From positions 54,596 through 118,595 of the forward strand of contig DKIJ01000004.1 of the NCBI GenBank assembly GCA_002454195.1: a stretch of 64,000 nucleotides of DNA, in the 5' to 3' direction. Below the pieces are notes generated by a model, which was given only the letters and a program-made list of their open reading frames with translations, was not told the origin of the DNA and ran no database searches. Position numbers and translations under genes: made by a program. The stretch is from Flavobacterium sp. UBA6721 (GTDB lineage Bacteria; Bacteroidota; Bacteroidia; Flavobacteriales; Flavobacteriaceae). Of the stretch, positions 61,672 through 64,000 are shown one piece after another (position 1 is the first letter of the stretch; each line of letters begins with the position of its first letter).

Positions 61672-63912
61672 TTACAATTTTTGATAGTTATTCACAATCT
61701 TTCGATAAAATCCTGTCTTTGGCTTTTCTAAAAGCATTGGTACAGAGTTGTTTAGAAAATCATCAACTGACCTTTCGGATAAGCCTAATTTTATACCAAT
61801 GGCAACTGCTTCTTTGCGTTGGAACTCTTGCGGTAGCTGGTCCAGTAATTGTTTTTTGTTGTTTGGCATTTTGTAAATGGTAGGCTCTTTTTGTTGTTCC
61901 AGATTGTTGAACATTAAAAGACTGTGTTGTAAATACACATCTGAAAGCATCAAAGATGCTTGAAAGTCATCATCAGTGCAGGTTACATCTTTTGAGCAAT
62001 CGCCATTTTCAAACTTCCGTAAGGAAGTGAAAATCATACAAAAACGGTACAGAATTAAACCCAAACGAAAAACAACACTTGCTGCATCTTCGCCTGTGAA
62101 AATCACTACATTTTTGAGCTTGTCGAAAAAAACTTGATTGAGTTTGTTCCATTGCCCTTGTGTTAAAAATACTTCTGTTGGATATTGGTTTAAGAAATCA
62201 ACAATTAACAAAACTTGTTTTGATAATGCTTCGAAATGGTCGTTATAAACAATTCCGCCTGGTCTTGGTGATGGGTCTTGCCAAACTATTTCGTTTTTGA
62301 AAGCATAGAAAATAAACCGACTAAATAAACCATCTTCTGCCGAAGCGATTAGCTTTGGTACTTGGGCAGGTGTGCCTGACAATGCCACCGCTAGTTGTGG
62401 GTGTTTTATTTCTAAAAGTTCTCGGTTGGTTTTTCTTGCTGCTGATATTTTTTCGTGATGAAAAGCTGCTCTCATTATGTGTGAATAATTGCCCCAATCT
62501 TGCTTGTTTGCTCCACTCATTGCATCTGCTTCTGTTTCGCAAATAATACCTCTGCCGTCATTGTCTTGAAGAATTTGCATCATCATTGCTTGGCTACAAT
62601 CGGCAGGAATGAATAATAATTTGAATACAGGCTCTTTTGGTTTTTCTGGAATTGGGTCGTCTTTTTTCCTTTTGCTCAATTGGGCTTTGTATTCTATCAT
62701 TTCATTTTCGTGTTGGTCTTTGGCTTGCTTACTGCTTTCAACCATTCTTTCGTGGATTTTATCGCCTAATCTTTTGGCATTTTTTAAAACCCCTTTGCCA
62801 CTTGCAGCTGGGGCAATTACAAAAGAAAATAAATGCGGATAAACTCTTTCTTGATGATATACGCCTTGAACATCAGGCAAGCAACCACTAATAATACACA
62901 AGGCACTTGTTAAAAAAACATCTCTTTTTCGTGGGTCGTTGTCAAAAGCTCTTGCACCTTCTCGGAACAAATCGGGCATTAAATTAATTGCTTCTATTGG
63001 AATGGTTGGCGTTGTTTTTAAATAATCTTCGGTAGTATCGCTTACAATTTCTTTCTTTTGCGAACCTGCAAGGTTTGCAAACTTGCCAAACTCTGAAGCA
63101 TTATTTTGAAAGGCACTTTCAATTGACTTGCGTATTTCGGTTTGGTTTTCGTGGTGGAAATTTGATGTAATCAAATTTTCTGTCTCTGAATGTGGAATAC
63201 CTCTGCGATTGCAATTACAAGCTAATTGATAAATGTAGTTGTTACGATTGCCATTGTTGTATGTCAGAATGTTGTTAGTGAAACTAACACATTCGTCAAA
63301 AATGGTATTAACCGAATTTTGAGCTTGCTCAAAAAGAGGTTCGCTTAAAGGAGCTTGCTCCTGCAAAGCAATTTCAAAAGTGCTTGCACTTTCATTTAAA
63401 AAGGCGTTTGTGTCGTCAGACACAAAACATAGCCTTGTAATGTCTTTACATTTGGGATCAGCTTCAATATTTATCTCCTTTTCATAATAGGCTTGTACTT
63501 GTTTATATGCCGGTTCGTGTTGGGTTTCTAAAGTATTTATTTTGATGAATACTTTTAATCCATCACCACTTGGGCTCGTGAAACAAGCATAAGTAAAAGG
63601 AATTTTGACCGTAAGGTCAAAAGCCTGTTGCAATTCTTCGGTTGTGAGTTTATCGAAATCGAGATGAACGAAACCGCTGTAAGCGGTGAGTAAATCTTTT
63701 TTTCTGCCGTCTTTAAAAGTAGCTGAAGGCGTGAACGCCAAAAGCTCTTTTTTTAAGTGGTCGGCTCTTTCGGGTTTGCCCATACCTTTGGCCATACGAA
63801 TAGCATTTATGCTATCGTAATATGTGCCAGTTTTAATTTTTGAAATGATTGAGGAAAGTGTAACGTCCTCAAAAGGAATATTGAAGTTTTTAAATATCGT
63901 TACTCTTTCCAT
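61672..63912 (-). CDS. VirE-N / DUF3987 mobile-element protein
   Basis: A 746-residue protein common in Bacteroidota integrative elements and phages. The first 200 residues match the BT4734/VirE N-terminal domain ('LDFDKLTTEELQQAFDLTVK', 'YACFTSPSGDGLKVFIKINT'), a primase-like fold. Residues about 310-700 are DUF3987 with a P-loop-like 'IAPAASGKGVLKNAKRLGDK' and 'IICETEADAMSGANKQDWGN'. Together they suggest a replication or helicase-primase role for the element. It runs in the same direction as the restriction operon, 50 bases upstream of the XRE gene. Confidence 0.85.
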   Translation of the reverse strand: MERVTIFKNFNIPFEDVTLSSIISKIKTGTYYDSINAIRMAKGMGKPERADHLKKELLAFTPSATFKDGRKKDLLTAYSGFVHLDFDKLTTEELQQAFDLTVKIPFTYACFTSPSGDGLKVFIKINTLETQHEPAYKQVQAYYEKEINIEADPKCKDITRLCFVSDDTNAFLNESASTFEIALQEQAPLSEPLFEQAQNSVNTIFDECVSFTNNILTYNNGNRNNYIYQLACNCNRRGIPHSETENLITSNFHHENQTEIRKSIESAFQNNASEFGKFANLAGSQKKEIVSDTTEDYLKTTPTIPIEAINLMPDLFREGARAFDNDPRKRDVFLTSALCIISGCLPDVQGVYHQERVYPHLFSFVIAPAASGKGVLKNAKRLGDKIHERMVESSKQAKDQHENEMIEYKAQLSKRKKDDPIPEKPKEPVFKLLFIPADCSQAMMMQILQDNDGRGIICETEADAMSGANKQDWGNYSHIMRAAFHHEKISAARKTNRELLEIKHPQLAVALSGTPAQVPKLIASAEDGLFSRFIFYAFKNEIVWQDPSPRPGGIVYNDHFEALSKQVLLIVDFLNQYPTEVFLTQGQWNKLNQVFFDKLKNVVIFTGEDAASVVFRLGLILYRFCMIFTSLRKFENGDCSKDVTCTDDDFQASLMLSDVYLQHSLLMFNNLEQQKEPTIYKMPNNKKQLLDQLPQEFQRKEAVAIGIKLGLSERSVDDFLNNSVPMLLEKPKTGFYRKIVNNYQKL

Positions 63913-64000
63913 CAGTAGAAAATTTAAGGTTAGCTAAATGATTTGCAGGAATGGTGCTTCTGTCAAGAAGTGCCATAATATCAGAAAGGCGGTAGTAAAT
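63890..64000 (-). CDS. partial gene at window edge (C-terminus only)
   Basis: An open frame enters from the right edge and ends at TAA 63890-63892 after 36 codons ('IYYRLSDIMALLDRSTIPAN', then 'HLANLKFSTDGKSNDI'). It overlaps the start of the DUF3987 gene by 23 bases in another frame, as is usual for coupled genes. The short helix pattern could be part of a DNA-binding protein, but too little is visible to say. Confidence 0.4.
   Translation of the reverse strand: MYYRLSDIMALLDRSTIPANHLANLKFSTDGKSNDI

Noticed and set aside
47055..64000. CRISPR array, retron or transposon in the accessory region
   Set aside because: No regularly spaced repeats, reverse transcriptase, transposase or terminal inverted repeats were seen.
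1..64000. tRNA and rRNA genes
   Set aside because: Looked for cloverleaf T-arm sequences and rRNA blocks by eye and found none. A tRNA scan would be decisive.

Overview
The window is a 64 kb stretch of a low-GC Bacteroidota chromosome, almost certainly a Flavobacterium or close relative. The evidence is the Bacteroidota-type promoters (TTG, 17-23 bases, TAnnTTTG) ahead of many genes, the fused thrA followed by thrB and thrC, a FecI/FecR/TonB-receptor cassette, and typical flavobacterial families (SIMPL, KTSC with a J domain, PorT-like barrels, a VirE-N/DUF3987 protein). No rRNA, tRNA or CRISPR array was seen.

Region 1 (1-47 kb) is a chromosomal backbone of mostly short operons. It holds thrABC, preceded by a 28-codon leader peptide with five consecutive Thr codons that is not otherwise annotated. 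After it come a DUF47/PiT phosphate uptake pair, a fused E1 alpha/beta 2-oxoacid dehydrogenase, a degenerate M1-peptidase/barrel protein, a LOG-family hydrolase, uvrA, Fic, a CLC channel, an AlkD-like protein, AcpH, a phosphohexomutase, and a cell-surface signalling cassette with lipoprotein, metzincin and barrel genes on the other side of its promoter region. Further on are an acyltransferase, a rhomboid protease, a CHASE/PAS histidine kinase with a receiver-only partner, a vWA/MoxR pair and several hypothetical genes.

This backbone shows gene decay. A DoxX gene has two in-frame TGA codons, and a small lipoprotein gene is interrupted. A probable fucose-use cluster is broken in three ways: a permease lacking its N-terminal half, a LacI regulator with an internal TAG and no ATG start, and an alpha-L-fucosidase with a one-base frameshift and a lost 3' end. 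The cluster therefore cannot work as encoded.

Region 2 (about 47.1 kb to the right edge) looks like an integrated accessory element. It contains a thermonuclease, a MARQKG-type protein of unknown function, a conserved-looking but non-coding 1.36 kb stretch, an HNH endonuclease, and a leftward defence operon of about 10 kb that begins with an XRE regulator. The order is XRE, hsdM, orf146, orf407, hsdS, a DUF3800 protein, a small RNase-like protein, hsdR and an Abi_2/HEPN protein. Four unfamiliar or toxin-like genes are thus threaded through a type I restriction-modification operon. Between the small RNase-like gene and hsdR, on the opposite strand, a consensus promoter and a Rho-independent terminator frame an RNA of about 67 nt. 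This composite operon and its internal RNA are the best candidates for an undescribed system. A VirE-N/DUF3987 mobile-element protein and the tail of another gene close the window.
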